Part shown: piece after piece, positions 25,286 through 36,104 of the stretch
Numbering within the stretch: the first letter of the stretch is position 1
Layout: each line of letters opens with the position of its first letter
Assembly: GCA_963971305.1 (NCBI GenBank)
Contig: OZ020309.1
Location: forward strand, 9,045,001 to 9,109,000
Length of the DNA: 64,000 nt
Direction: 5' to 3'
DNA from: Arcuatula senhousia
Lineage: Eukaryota > Mollusca > Bivalvia > Mytilida > Mytilidae
Program-made: the position numbers and the translations under genes
The notes under the pieces: generated by a model
Databases searched by the model: none
Told to the model about the DNA's origin: nothing
Seen by the model: the letters and a program-made list of their open reading frames with translations, nothing else

Positions 25286-27499
25286 CTGTAAAGTTTTTTT
25301 TCAAGAGTGTCAAGCTGGTTAAAATTTACTTATTTTCGTTCGGATTAAGTCAATGTATTCCTTATATTACTTGTAAATTTTACCAGGAAAGAAATAATGA
25401 ACTTCGTCATCAATTACTTTAGAAGATTTACACAGTCTTTTTTTTCTCTTGAGATATTCATATCTACCGAGTTCAATCTCTTAGTTATGGTCACTAACAC
25501 GGAGTTTAGTTGTTTTTTTTTTTTCAAAACGGGTATAAAACGGTTATTTTGGTTATGCTGCATATCGATATTTCAAGGAGTAACCTCTCATCAGCAGCTT
25601 TTGAATCTAAACATTAAAAGATCGAAAACAAAAAGTATTGAACGAAAAGTACTCAAAGCCAAAAAAGTTCGATTTTAAGATTTAAATAGTATTCTTAAAT
25701 ATTATATACTCATATAGAAATCTTTATTGTGATTCGCTTAGACGTTGTCATGTGACATGTGATAATTCGCTGGGTCAACCAGTAATCGTTGGGTCGCATG
25801 GTAAGGTCACCCTCTCGTGAGAATTAGCACGTGAGCCCTCGGGTGACCTTACTTTCTCGGGGAAAGAACCCACCGGGTCACACACTAACTAGGGTGAAAA
25901 TTGTATAATATGAATATCAGACTTTAACATGCTGTAAATGTATGATTCGAGGAATCATCAAAGCTAGATATCTTATTTATTAGGTTAGTGAGGACACCTG
26001 ACCCCCAAAAAAATGACGAATTCAAAATTGCCTTTTCGTTAATATATCAATATTGGGTATACTCTTTCTTGTGATGAATATTGAACCACCTTTCCAGGCT
26101 TGCTTTTGAAATATTGAGGTTCACTGCAAATCGATTCCTTGCTTGTCGGGATTTTTTGCTTTTCTAAATTAAGTTTAAATTGAAGACGCAGGGAATCCGA
26201 CGAACGAGGAATCAATTTGCAGTGGCCTAAGTATTTCAACATTGTGGCTTTTTTCAATGAATATATGTAATATGATCAATTAAAAGACTAAACAAATTTA
26301 CCGATTTTTAATATAAATACCTTCTTGTACTAATAGTTCATAAATAGAACTTGTCTTCTCCCATTCGAATTCAGAGTCATTTAAGAAACATCTATATAAA
26401 CCTTGGTCAAAATACTCGACGTGATGTACGGTTAACGAGGGATCGTCTGCTGTGCTTCCGCCGTATTTGGAAACGATCGTGACACTTGAATCGTTCCTGG
26501 AGGGCAGGTTGATCGTGGAATTTGAGATGTTCGTTGGATCCGTTGAATTTATGAAAGTGGAGATAATTGTGGAATTCGAGATAACTATGACGGACTCTGT
26601 CACAAAATCTTTGAACTGCCAAGAAACAGCATATACAGGCGGAACGATGGAAACATCACAGTGAAAAGTCATGTCACTTCCAGCCGGGGCTGATATAGGG
26701 ATAGGCGGCCCACTGTAAAACTCAGCTTCCGTGTTACCTGAATTTAATTTTTAACTATTGATTGATTGACAAATCAAAAACAATCAAAAACAACAAGAGT
26801 TAACAGTGCTTTTATACTATCTCGTATGTCGACTTCTAATCGATACGTTTGATTTTTTTACATCAGTCGATTGATGATCCTCAGCTAGCTGTCAGTAACA
26901 GCGAGTGTTCTATAGAGAGTTCCTTAATAAATGTTTCATCATCAAAAGAAACATTTCAACCAAAAAAAATAAGGCCTAATGCAAGTTGTAGAGCTTTAGG
27001 TAGAGTACATAGGAACTAAGGAGTAAATGAGTGAGTGAGTTGGTATGTGTTTTACATCCTTTCAAAACCAGAGGCTGACTTATAGAGGAGCCGAAATAGG
27101 TAAAAATTACCAGGTCTGCAGGCATATGTGTTAAAAATTTAAAAAATAGTCAGTGCTACTTCTTTATTCGTCTTTCTTTTTGTTGTTTCAAAACTCTAAT
27201 CATGGTTTATATATAATGTTCGGTCAGGTATTTCTTGGCAGGTCTTCTCTTCTATTTTGAAGATGTTTAGCATTTTTGCGAGGGCATCATATGTGTTTCA
27301 CAGACACAATAAATATAAAGCTACATGTAGATATACGGTGGAGATAAATAAGTACTTTACATGGTACGTGGTATACTGGAGAGCGGGGGTATTTGCTATG
27401 CTAGTTATGAATACATGTATACTCACCAGCCATACATAAAAGTATCGCAGTAATAAACACAGGTTGGACATTTCCTTGGGTCAATTTTCTTACTTCCAT
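24914..27499 (-). CDS. Immunoglobulin-domain plus mucin-like surface or secreted protein, three exons, 3' end not found
   Basis: Three exons can be joined on phase: 27427-27499 (Met, hydrophobic signal peptide, ending at donor GCTG/GTGAGT), 26321-26737 (Ig-like domain) and 24914-25285 (Thr/Ser-rich). Each internal junction is phase 1, the usual arrangement for Ig-superfamily exons. The Ig exon shows the paired cysteines (FHCDV and YRCFL), a Trp 12-15 residues after the first (SWQF) and the D-x-G-x-Y-x-C motif (DQGLYRC), plus several N-x-S/T sites. The last exon is almost entirely Thr, Ser, Pro and Val in TTxxSTT-type repeats, a likely O-glycosylated stalk. No membrane anchor or stop codon exon was found between 24914 and the macrosatellite, so the gene is incomplete as read. 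Role is inferred as cell-surface or secreted recognition or adhesion; the ligand is unknown. Confidence 0.6.
25286..26320. other. Intron 2 of the Ig/mucin gene, with an AGGTCA inverted repeat
   Basis: Between about 25830 and 25855 an 11-bp inverted repeat, TAAGGTCACCC facing GGGTGACCTTA, is separated by about 29 nt within a locally GC-rich patch (25740-25900) with repeated GGGTC words. It could be the core of a small inverted-repeat element or a hairpin. A 72-codon minus-strand frame at 26039-26257 has no good splice sites and was not accepted as an exon. Confidence 0.4.
26321..26737 (-). CDS. Exon 2: immunoglobulin-like domain
   Basis: The exon is bounded by acceptor TTCAG/GTAAC and donor AAG/GTATTT, 417 bp, phase 1 at both ends, one self-contained domain. 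It encodes the first Ig cysteine in MTFHCDVS, the core Trp in VSWQF, and the C-terminal DxGxYxC signature (FDQGLYRC). Spacing between the two cysteines is about 90 residues, longer than a standard V-set, because of an Asn/Ser/Thr-rich insertion with several N-glycosylation sequons. Confidence 0.7.
26738..27426. other. Intron 1 of the Ig/mucin gene
   Basis: No gene seen. The words AGCTAGCTGTCAGTAAC and GCGAGTGTTCT followed by AGTTCCTTAA (26883-26930) recur almost identically at 55495-55540, marking a dispersed repeat shared with an intron of the transporter gene. Confidence 0.5.
27427..27499 (-). CDS. Exon 1: signal peptide of the Ig/mucin protein
   Basis: ATG at 27499-27497 opens 24 codons ending in a hydrophobic run (PVFITAILLCMAG) typical of a secretory signal. 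The exon stops at a strong donor, G/GTGAGT, in phase 1. The upstream frame stays open without another convincing start, so this ATG is chosen because the hydrophobic core follows it at the right distance. Confidence 0.6.
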
Positions 27500-27599
27500 C
27501 ACCAAGGACTTGATCTGTAATACTGAAACAAGAGTGGCCACTAATAGTAAGTCTTCTCTGCCAGTACCACTGTGAAAGTCACTCAAAATCTATCTAAGA

Positions 27600-27990
27600 C
27601 TTTAGTACACCCAAATTTCATACTGTTATACTTTTGAAGTAATTCATAGTCCACAAAAGTCTTACAAAGAAGTTTACAACCCAAAAAGATCACAGAGTCG
27701 TTAAAGCGTAAAAATGGGGCAAGGGTCATACAGCATTGTACCCGATATACAGACAACAACCCAAAGTGTCTGTATACCAAGTATCAAATGCCGAGCTATT
27801 ATACTTTTCAAGTAAATCATTTACCACAATAATCTTACAAAGAGGTTAATTACCCACCCCCTCCCCCAAACAAAAAAGAGACAAAAGTCCACAGAGTCGT
27901 TGATGCATGATGATATTGGGGTCAGGGTCATATGGCATAGTGCCAGTTGTATATACCACAACCACAAGTGTTTTCTTGGGTAATTCAATT
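27600..27990. repeat. Diverged tandem repeat of about 180 bp
   Basis: Two degenerate copies share TTATACTTTT(G/C)AAGTAA, TCTTACAAAGA, CACAGAGTCGTT and CCAAGTGT or CACAAGTGT words (27620-27775 and 27797-27975). Traces of the same words recur at 28800-28920 and 29195-29290. No coding content is recognised. Confidence 0.5.
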
Positions 27991-28013
27991 TCCACAAAAC
28001 TCTTACAAAGAAG

Positions 28014-28595
28014 CCATGACACTCCTAACTATTTAAATAATTTCATTCCTCCGAAAGTTCAAAGTCCAAGTGCTGATCCTCTACGTAATGGTGAAGATAT
28101 AGTATTTCCTTTTTGTAGACTATCAGTAACAAACAGCTCTTTCATTCCAAATACTATTAGACATTGGAACAACCTATTCGAAAATCACTTACGATAGGAG
28201 CTTCCAAGAATGCTTTATCCGCGTCGGGATTGACTAACTGTGTTGTGCCAAGACCTTATTCTTATGGCCCACGGAAGTTTAATATTATCCTCACCCAGTT
28301 AAGATGTTCCGCTTCGTTCTTAAACAATGACTTGCATAAAGCAAATCTTGTACCAAATCAATCTTGTAGATGTGGATTTCCAATAGAAGATGCGAATCAT
28401 TATTTTTTTTTAGTGTGCCCTCTATACCGTCATCATAAAGCTCAACTTTTGAATAGATTAAACTGGCTTCCAAATCCTACAAGTGTTTCAATACTTACGC
28501 ATGGAGATTTGAATCTTTCTTACGACGAAAATATTCTTATTTTCAAAGAAGTTTTCGACTTCATTAAGAGATCAGGACGATTCAATATAGCTTAA
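28014..28595 (+). pseudogene. 3' fragment of a non-LTR retrotransposon (LINE) reverse-transcriptase ORF
   Basis: Two overlapping frames (to 28197 and from 28164) together read as the C-terminal part of a LINE ORF2, so the gene is frameshifted as well as truncated at its 5' end. Recognisable elements are PLRNGEDIVFPFCRLS, a WNNL motif, LTQLRCSASFLNNDL and the zinc-finger-like CRCG...H...CPLY arrangement after the reverse-transcriptase domain of CR1/jockey-type elements. The catalytic part of the reverse transcriptase is absent. A second copy of the same family lies at 32770-33339 on the minus strand. Confidence 0.75.
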
Positions 28596-28599
28596 ATGT

Positions 28600-30228
28600 T
28601 ATCTTTGGTAGACCAACATCCACAAATGTCAGCACTTTCCTCTTCCCTCCCCCTTTTGAACTTGTGAGTCAACCCCAAAATTTTAATTAATGCACGTTCT
28701 TGTACCTTGTGTTTTGCTGTAATGTATATTTCTGTATTGCGGAGACGACGTAAGTATGCACATTTACTTGTGTCCAATCCATTTTGTATAATTTACAAAT
28801 AAGTATGTTTAAACTAAAGAAGTTTTTGACACAAAAACTCCTAAGTTCACATAGTGGTCTGAAGCGTGAAAATACCAGTTGCAAAGACCACAACACCAAG
28901 TGTCTGTGTCAGACATAATACTATCCGAACTAAATTCTATCCGGCGGAAGCTATTTCCTTTCCTCCTCATGACTTGAACAAGTTCTTCTGAGTTAATTTC
29001 TGTTAACAACTCATATAGCGCCTGATTTCTTGTTGTTTGTTATTATGTTCTAGGTGAATACCAAATAAAGAAGGAAACAATTTCATATAGCAATGAAAAG
29101 CTTTAAATAATTGAAAAGTGTCCATGGAAAACATTTAATATTATTTTTTTTCCACCGGATTTACTTTCATGGAGGATAAAATTTAATGTTACATCTGTTT
29201 ACCAAATATCAGATGCCTATAGGAATTATACTTTCATGTATAAACCGGTAATACGTTTTCCACTAAAGTTTTACAAAAAGATTAAGCCATCACAGGAAAG
29301 TAAAACCAATAGCTAGCTCGCCTTTCGCAACTTTTGGTCGCAGGCGAGACAGAAAAAAGAATTCAGCCTTAGCTTTTGAGTGACAATTGGTCGAGAGTTC
29401 TGTATCATTTTCGGTTGCTCTTTTTTCTTTTTTCTGTTAATTTTTCTATAGCCATAGTCTTCTATCACAGGGCTTTGTTGGTAATAAAAAATATGAGTTG
29501 CACTCTCACTTATCACACACTACAAGTCATTGCTAGCATCTCCCTTTTTTATATTTAACAAGGACCTGCGTTATATTAATAGTTAGTTATTGTTTTACCC
29601 TCAAGCAGCACGAATTCGGCTATATCAGGGAGATGAGCATGAAAGGGATGATTTACTGAACATGAAATAACAATAAAGTGGAAGAAATGAGGACATAGCG
29701 CCAATCGAGATGTGAAGTTTTGACTGGGGGTGGGCATGGGTTGGTTCGGACAATTTAGCATACCGCGTGGCTATCATACGGGTCCTAGACCTGCAGCAAG
29801 GTTCTTTTATTTGCAATGAACGTGACTCTTTTCCTAACAGAGTGCACCATTATGGTCTGTGGTCAGGCTTTCCGAGTTATAACCTGACGATTTCTACTTT
29901 CATTTTGACAGGGCTGCCCATTCGATCAACCACCAGGGGAACACAGCCCAGTAGTTTTGTTGACAAAGCAACAGGTTTTTGGGCACTCTTCAACTCGTTT
30001 TTTCTCTCCTAATGTTCTCTTCTGTGTCAAAAATCATACAAATTAAAATTTTAAGGACCGTCTTCAGTTTGCCAGCTGTAAACTTTAGCCGATTAGACCC
30101 CGTGTTTAGTAGTGGACTTCTACCGACCCGCACGGGTCCTGTGTTCTATGAGTCAAAATAAAATTTATGACTTTCAAAATGAAATTTCAAGGTTTCATCA
30201 AGCGAGGATACTTTATTTCTCATTATGG
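28600..30228. other. Gene-free spacer with a GCGAGAC palindrome
   Basis: No supported gene. At 29319-29351 CTCGCCTTTCGC faces GCAGGCGAGAC, a hairpin-forming motif whose relatives recur at 36800-36815 and 45630-45670 next to tandem repeats. It probably marks the end of a dispersed element. The rest is unremarkable. Confidence 0.4.
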
Positions 30229-31110
30229 CCCGACCACGTATGTGGATCGGACATATAGTTTTACCCTTGTCCGTCCGTCCGTCCGTCCGTCCGTAACACT
30301 TTGGTTAAGTTCTTGGTTAAGGTCCATTACTCGGATACTAGATGTTGGGGGTCAACGATATTTCACCACCAGATGGGTCTTGGGTAGGGCTACACCACCC
30401 ACTTGAAATTAGGTCACTGTGACCTATATTTTATGCATGAACGACTTCAGTTAAGTTCTTGGTTAAGGTCCATAACTTGGATACTAGATGTTGGGGTCAA
30501 TGGTATTTCACTACTAGATGTGTCTTAGGTAATGTGACACCACCCACTAGAAATTAGGTCACTGTGACCTATATTTTACGCATGAATGACTTCGGTTAAG
30601 TTCTTGGTTAAGGTCCATAACTTGGATACTAGATGTTGGGGGTCAATGATATTTCACTACTAGATGTGTCTTAGGTAAGGTGACACCACCCACTAGAAAT
30701 AAGGTCATTGTGACCTATATTTTACGCATGAATGACTTCGGTTAAGTTCTTGGTTAAGGTCCATAACTTGGATACTAGATGTCAATGATATTTCCCCACT
30801 AGATGTGTCTTGGGTAAAGTGACACCATCCACTAGAAATGAGGTCACTGTGAGCTATATTTTACGCATGAATGACTTTTGTTAAGTTCTTTGTTAAGGTC
30901 CATATTTTGAATACTACATGTTCGGGGTCAATAATATTTCACTTCTCGATGAGTCTTGGTACATGGCACCACCCATCAGAAATAAGGTCACAGCGACCTA
31001 TATTTTACACATGAACACTTTTGATCAATTTGTTGGTAAAGGTCCATATCCCAAGTAATTCACATTGAGGGTCAATGATATTTCAAGAACGGGAGGGCCA
31101 TCCTGTGGCT
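30229..31110. repeat. Tandem repeat of about 146 bp with a (GTCC)n start and palindromic AGGTCA sites
   Basis: After a short GTCCGTCC run (30270-30293) the phrase GTTAAGTTCTTGGTTAAGGT recurs at 30304, 30450, 30595, 30741 and 30880, with a decayed sixth copy near 31020. The unit is 139-146 bp. Each unit includes an AGGTCA-n3-TGACCT-like palindrome: perfect at 30411-30425, 30556-30570 and 30702-30716, and with one mismatch at 30841-30855 and 30985-30999. No coding capacity. Confidence 0.9.
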
Positions 31111-32337
31111 CATAGACACATTATCTAGTTTCTTGATTTGGAGTCATAATTTAGAACACTTACAGGCGCACTCAATTCTGTTGTTATTTATAGATTTTTA
31201 CAGCTTTTTTTAAGAGATGAAAAAGGAGAAATGTCTTGAATACCACATATATACCTGATCTGTGTTTTCACTTCGTTTGGTCCCCTTTCTCATCTGAGCA
31301 AGTCTGCCGGCCGAACTCACTGTTGTTGTTTTTTTCTATCGACCGGATTAATAACAGGTCGGAAACGGTAAAATATAAAAACAATGTTTTCATGATCGTG
31401 TTGTTTTTGGTTTTTGTTTTTTTTGTTTGTTTTTTTTGTGTTTTTTTTTTCAGATAGTGTTATTCCTTAAGATGCATATGTTAACTTTTGCGATGTCTGC
31501 ATTATGCAGCTATGTAAATTATGGATTTCTTACACGAAATTCGGAAATATGATTTTACCCAATACCACACGGTTCTCATCAAGGTCAACTCTATTACTTT
31601 GTATGCTAAATCAATATTAAACTCGGCCTGCCTTAAACAAAAAACAATGTCGAAATTCAAGTATTTTGATGTTTTTTTTTTTTAACAATTTGGAAAATTG
31701 TCAATTGTCACCATCTAGGGATGCTGGGTAATGGTTATTAAAATTTTCAAAATTTCCATCTTATTGAAGGCAAAGGTATTACCCTTTGAAGATTTCCTGT
31801 TCAATTTTTGTTATCTTAAGATAAATGGACAAAAAGAAACTGTGTTATGCTTGAGGTTTTGTAGCATTAGTCAAGCTGATTTTGTAAAGAAACCCAGGAA
31901 TACTGATGAGCTCTGTGGGTCGGCCATTTTGAATTTCCCGGAAAAAATATTTTGCCAAAATCAGCCTTTCATGAAGGTCTTTTAGTTAAACCATCCCTTA
32001 AGTTGATATAAAAAAAAAATTAGTATTTTGCATGGTTTTCTGGCAGATTGGCTGTTAACGTATATATGTTTTTTATCGGAAGCATCGAATCCATTTATGA
32101 AAATCAAGACCCTAATTTTTTAGATATCACAATTGTGATTTGTACAGATAATCAACTCTTTTCAACACAACTTACCGAGAAAGGCTGAATAAAGGCTTAG
32201 AAGAACTTCGAATAAAAGTGGCTTTAAGCAAGGCTATATATAGTGTCATAGATAATTTTTTCTTTACATGAAATGCCTCTACCAAGTCAGGACCATTGCG
32301 ATCTTCAATTTCTCTGGTTTTGTCTTTTATTCTTAGG
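31111..32337. other. AT-rich spacer with T-runs
   Basis: No gene recognised. It contains long poly-T/GT stretches at about 31400-31450 and 31670-31683. Short frames here resemble no domain. Confidence 0.5.
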
Positions 32338-32339
32338 TA

Positions 32340-33699
32340 CAGTAAAACTTGGTTATAACGAATTTCAGGGGAACAGGGAACAAATTCGTTATAATCGTAA
32401 TTCGTTGTTTTGATATAACGAATTTCGTTAGTTTAAACATATTATATTTGCAAAATCGGCAAAAATGGATTAGACACAAGTTTAACTAACTTATGAAGTC
32501 TTCTCCTACAAAAACATGTTAATAACAATACAAACGAGCATACATACACAATTTGATCTACAAATAAATAAATAACTTTTGATAAAAAAAGCAATCAAAA
32601 AGTTGAGGAAAAAAGAAAAGAAGAAGAGTGTGTGGATATGTGTGTGTGGGTGAGGGGAGGTGTTTTACACAATTAAGAATTGTTTTGACCCTTTATGAAT
32701 AAAAGGACACTATTAAGTACAACTTCATTTTCATCTATAGAAAGCTGTTCTGTTCCAGATAACAATAATTTAAGCATGATCTATGTTACAGCCATTACGA
32801 AGCCAGTGTAGATTTTGAACAAGTATTGCCCTTTCGTCTTTATAAAGTGGACATTAAAAAAAAGTGAAACGTGTTTTCTATGGGAGCACCACACCGACAG
32901 GAAGGATCTGAAATTATAAGTCATTGTTAAGAAATGATGCTGAGCATCTAAGTTGGGTGAGAATAACATTCAGTTTTCTCGATCCGTAAGAAAAATATTT
33001 TGGAGGTGACTTAAAGACATATACGTCTTTTATTCCATTTTTAAATTTGGATAAAGAGTCTGGTTGCCTTATTTCTAAATCAAGATTATTCCAAAGTTTT
33101 GTAGTTGACGGGATGTAAGAATTTGATGATATAGATAATTTACAAAATGGAATGATCAGATCATTTCCATTGCGGAGCGGGCACAATGTAGTTGTTTGAA
33201 TCTTTGGGGGGTACGAGATTGTACAGATATTCGGGCACCTTTTCTTTCTGAATGTTTTTATGCCATACAACGAATTCGTTATAGGCTTTGGACACAAAAC
33301 ATGCACTTGGAGATGCATATTTAATTTACAATTAGCCATATTAAAATCAAATAAACTCTAAATGATCTAACTAAACTTTTATTGAAATAACAACAAGTCA
33401 CGTTTGTTTAATTAGATAACCTTTATGGTTACCTTTAAAGTTCGTCGGTTCAATCATTGATGATCTCCTCAGTTACTTTTGGGCAATTTTCAGTTCGTTA
33501 TAGGATTGTAATTTTTCATTTGTTTTGGCATTTGGGGGATTGAAATAAGTTCGTAGTATTCGAATATTCGTTATAAACGAATTCGTTATATCCACGACAT
33601 TTTGCATTGACATAGCTGGAATTTGTTTGGGGATTTGATAAAAATTCGTTATGAGCATAAATTCGTTGCAAGGTAGTTCGTTCTTTTCGAGTTTTACTG
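32340..33699. mobile_element. pogo/mariner-like TIR element, non-autonomous, with nested LINE fragment
   Basis: CAGTAAAACTTGG at 32340 faces CGAGTTTTACTG ending at 33699, and TA dinucleotides flank both sides (32338-32339 and 33700-33701), the target duplication of Tc1/mariner/pogo elements. Both ends are enriched in AATTCGTTATA words in both orientations, as in pogo/Tigger-type ends. The interior has no transposase; its middle is a LINE fragment (32770-33339), so the element was either invaded by or acquired it. Confidence 0.75.
32770..33339 (-). pseudogene. Second LINE fragment, same family, nested in the pogo-like element
   Basis: The minus strand reads PLRNGNDLIIPFCKLS, WNNLDLEI, FSYGSRKLNVILTQLRCSAS and FLNNDL, parallel to the fragment at 28014-28595. 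It continues out of frame into a CRCG-type finger segment below 32914. It carries stops and a frameshift, so it is dead. The overlap with the first fragment shows both derive from one bivalve-type LINE family. Confidence 0.75.
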
Positions 33700-33863
33700 T
33701 ATATGCGATTGGTCATCCAAGTTCGGTACATGGCTTTGTTGTTATAATGGATTGTAAATAAGTGTACGCGACAAAACTTGCATGTACAAAGCAGTGGCAC
33801 CTTTAAACATACACAATGGAAAACAGTTAGCAGATCACAATGGTCCTGAGAAGCAACAGGCCT

Positions 33864-33991
33864 GTGGCGGATCCAGAAATTTTCAAACGGGGGGGGGGGG
33901 GCAATTATAAATTATATATGTTTCCTAAAAAAAATTGTCAAAAAGGGGGGGGGAGGTCGCGCGCCCGGTACGCCGGTCCTAGATCCGCCTT
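33864..33991. mobile_element. Small MITE with GGCGGATCCAG inverted ends
   Basis: GGCGGATCCAG (33866-33876) is mirrored by CTAGATCCGCC (33979-33989). The interior has two poly-G runs. A related element with GCGGATCCAGG ends sits at 62173-62330. No target duplication could be defined. Confidence 0.6.
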
Positions 33992-34599
33992 TGCAGGCAT
34001 GTCAAAACAAATAATATATGGGTTGAATCTGGTTTAATGGCACCAAACCCTTTTCCATTGCTATCAGAGGTAATAAACTCAGTTTTAATTTTCCACCATC
34101 AGATTGTGATCTTATGTCCAGTATCACATGCATTATATTAAAATTATATGTTTTTGAACATTTATTTCAGTTTGTAAATTTATAATACCATAATAAAGAT
34201 CGATTAAGAACTAATCATAACTAAAGTATGTCTCGCCTATCGGCATCATCAGAAACAATAATTCTTTCTTTATTTCCTCTATATTTTCATAATTTATTTC
34301 TGATATCAAACTTAAACAGTGTTAATGTATGCAATGAAAATAATCAAAGTCACTCAACCAGAAAATCAAGACCAATGTCAAAATATGGGGATGCACCTAC
34401 AAATGTATGCTAAAGCTACCAGTATTACAAAGGCATATGCATAATTACCAAGTTTTCATCCGCCTAAGACTTATAGTACTTGAGATATGGAGGACTTCAT
34501 AAAACCTTAACGCTGCTATTATATTGTAACCGGAGAGCATGAATTACTTCACAAAATCGACATGTCCTGAGCGGGATTCAGGCGCTCTACCTCTGAACC

Positions 34600-35810
34600 C
34601 CGTGGGGGTCACTCCATATATTTTTTGGTAGGGGTGAGCCGCTGGCACCCAATGACCCCCACCCTTATCATATATAAGGATTATTGAAAAAGTATACCTT
34701 ATCACATAATTTTTGCAGAAAATCATACCTCATCATATATATTTGTACAATATGATATACCCTATAAATAGTAGGATTTGCGGATTCAAACAGAACACAC
34801 ACTGAGATTAAGTAATAAATTACATGTGGTTTGTAATCTTATAACTTATAAGATGTCAAAAGCTAATTGGCATCCGATTTGGTGCTATATTGTGACCTTA
34901 TCATATAATCCTATCAAAATTTGTATCCTTATCAGATATTTTCATCTCAATTTCAAGCCCTTTTCATATATTACGAAGCGTGAAAAAGGTACCTATTCCA
35001 GCGGCTCATGTAAATTAGTTGAACTCTAATACTGATATACATTTAATGAAGACTCCAGCTACCTGTGGAGACATAATACAAATAACATAAATATACAATC
35101 ATAACACATTCCTCTGTCTTTCTTTGAGAGAAACATAAGATGTCAAATAAAGTATGAAACGGAAATAGTCAAAATGTTAGTACAAGTCCAACTCTCGTAA
35201 TATAAGGCAAAATCAAATGTTCAATTCCTAGATACCACATATTACACAAGTCCAACTCCCGTCCTGAGAATTTCAACCAGTCTATGAAAATCTGATCCTG
35301 CTTTTGTCAAACAGTCAGCAATTTGTTTGTCAGTTGCAATCCAAGAAATTGACACATCGCCTTGGCTAACACTCTCCTTAATGCTTGCAATGTCCAAACG
35401 CAAACGTTTCTCAGATATAAGTTTGGTAGAATGAATGTTCTGGCACAATGACTTGTTGTCTGTGTAACATTTAATTAGGAGCTTTTGATTGTTCTTTGGA
35501 ATCATTTCTTCCAGAATACTTCTCAAGAAATAACATTCATCAAGCCCTTCCACCAAAGACAAAGCTTCTGCAGCAAGAGTGCTTTTAACTATTCTTTTGA
35601 TCTTCTTAGAAGACCATGAAATGGGACACATTTTCCTCTCTTTGTTTTGAATAAAAATGATGTAACCACCTGCACTGAAAACTTGGTCAGATAGGTTTGC
35701 ATATGATGCATCAGTGAACAACACTAGCTCAATTTCTTCAAGATTACCAAGACAAGGAAATATCATTTCATCTCATCTTATAATGGAAGTGACCCCCCCC
35801 CCCCCCCGGG
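34600..35810. mobile_element. 1,211-bp insertion with 9-bp target duplication, carrying a copia RNase H
   Basis: CTCTGAACC at 34591-34599 is repeated at 35811-35819; the intact LTR at 36003-36179 has it once, so this segment inserted there with a 9-bp duplication. Its ends are imperfect inverted repeats, CCGTGGGGGTCACTCCAT on the left and ATGGAAGTGACCCCC plus a 16-C run and GGG on the right. Nine-base duplications fit Mutator- or Merlin-like transposons, but no transposase is present. The interior holds a copia RNase H frame and a series of ATATGATAAGG-like words (34660-34960). Confidence 0.75.
35242..35766 (-). pseudogene. RNase H domain of a Ty1/copia retrotransposon, 5'-truncated
   Basis: The 174-residue frame is a copia-type RNase HI domain. 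It keeps all four acidic active-site residues: Asp19 in FTDASYA, Glu67 in STLAAEALS, Asp103 in CYTDNKSL and Asp151 in IADCLTK, as well as the SWSSKK and IHSTKLISEKRLRLDI motifs typical of the family. The frame has no internal stop. Protease, integrase and reverse transcriptase are missing: similarity begins right at the insertion boundary near 35770. The domain degrades the RNA strand of RNA-DNA hybrids during reverse transcription; here it is probably a captured fragment, though its intact frame suggests recent origin. Confidence 0.8.
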
Positions 35811-36050
35811 CTCTGAACCAAAGAAGTACTTCCCTTGTTCAGGGATAAAGGCTGGCTATTTAAATCTACTAGGAAGGGGAGCAACCCCGTTACACTTCCC
35901 CCTCCTCAAGAGTCATCATACCTTCATGTATGACTCTTAACACAACTAACCCTGGCTAGTTTTCCTGTTCTAACCATCGTGGGTTTTTTAGTTGGGCGCC
36001 AATGTAACCGGAGAGCATGAATTACTTCACAAAATCGACATGTCCTGAGC

Positions 36051-36104
36051 GGGATTCGATCCCGGGACCTCTAGGTTTACAGTCAGGCGCTCTACCTCTG
36101 AACC
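36051..36104 (-). promoter_or_regulatory. tRNA-like A and B boxes within the TRIM LTR
   Basis: On the minus strand GGTTCAGAGGTAGAGCGCC (36104-36086) matches a tRNA D-arm/A box and GGGATCGAATCCC (36063-36051) matches a T-arm/B box. Spacing is tRNA-like. A complete tRNA fold is not supported because the anticodon stem does not pair, so this looks like a tRNA-derived RNA polymerase III promoter carried inside the LTR rather than a tRNA gene. The other LTR keeps the A box but has lost most of the B box by deletion. Confidence 0.65.

Noticed and set aside
24949..25422. 157-codon plus-strand frame rich in Val
   Set aside because: It is antisense to the Thr/Ser-rich exon, which has proper splice sites and a meaningful composition on the minus strand.
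26039..26257. Extra exon of the Ig/mucin gene
   Set aside because: No adequate splice acceptor or donor in a matching phase.
36051..36104. tRNA gene
   Set aside because: A and B boxes match but the anticodon stem does not pair and the sequence is part of a repeated LTR.
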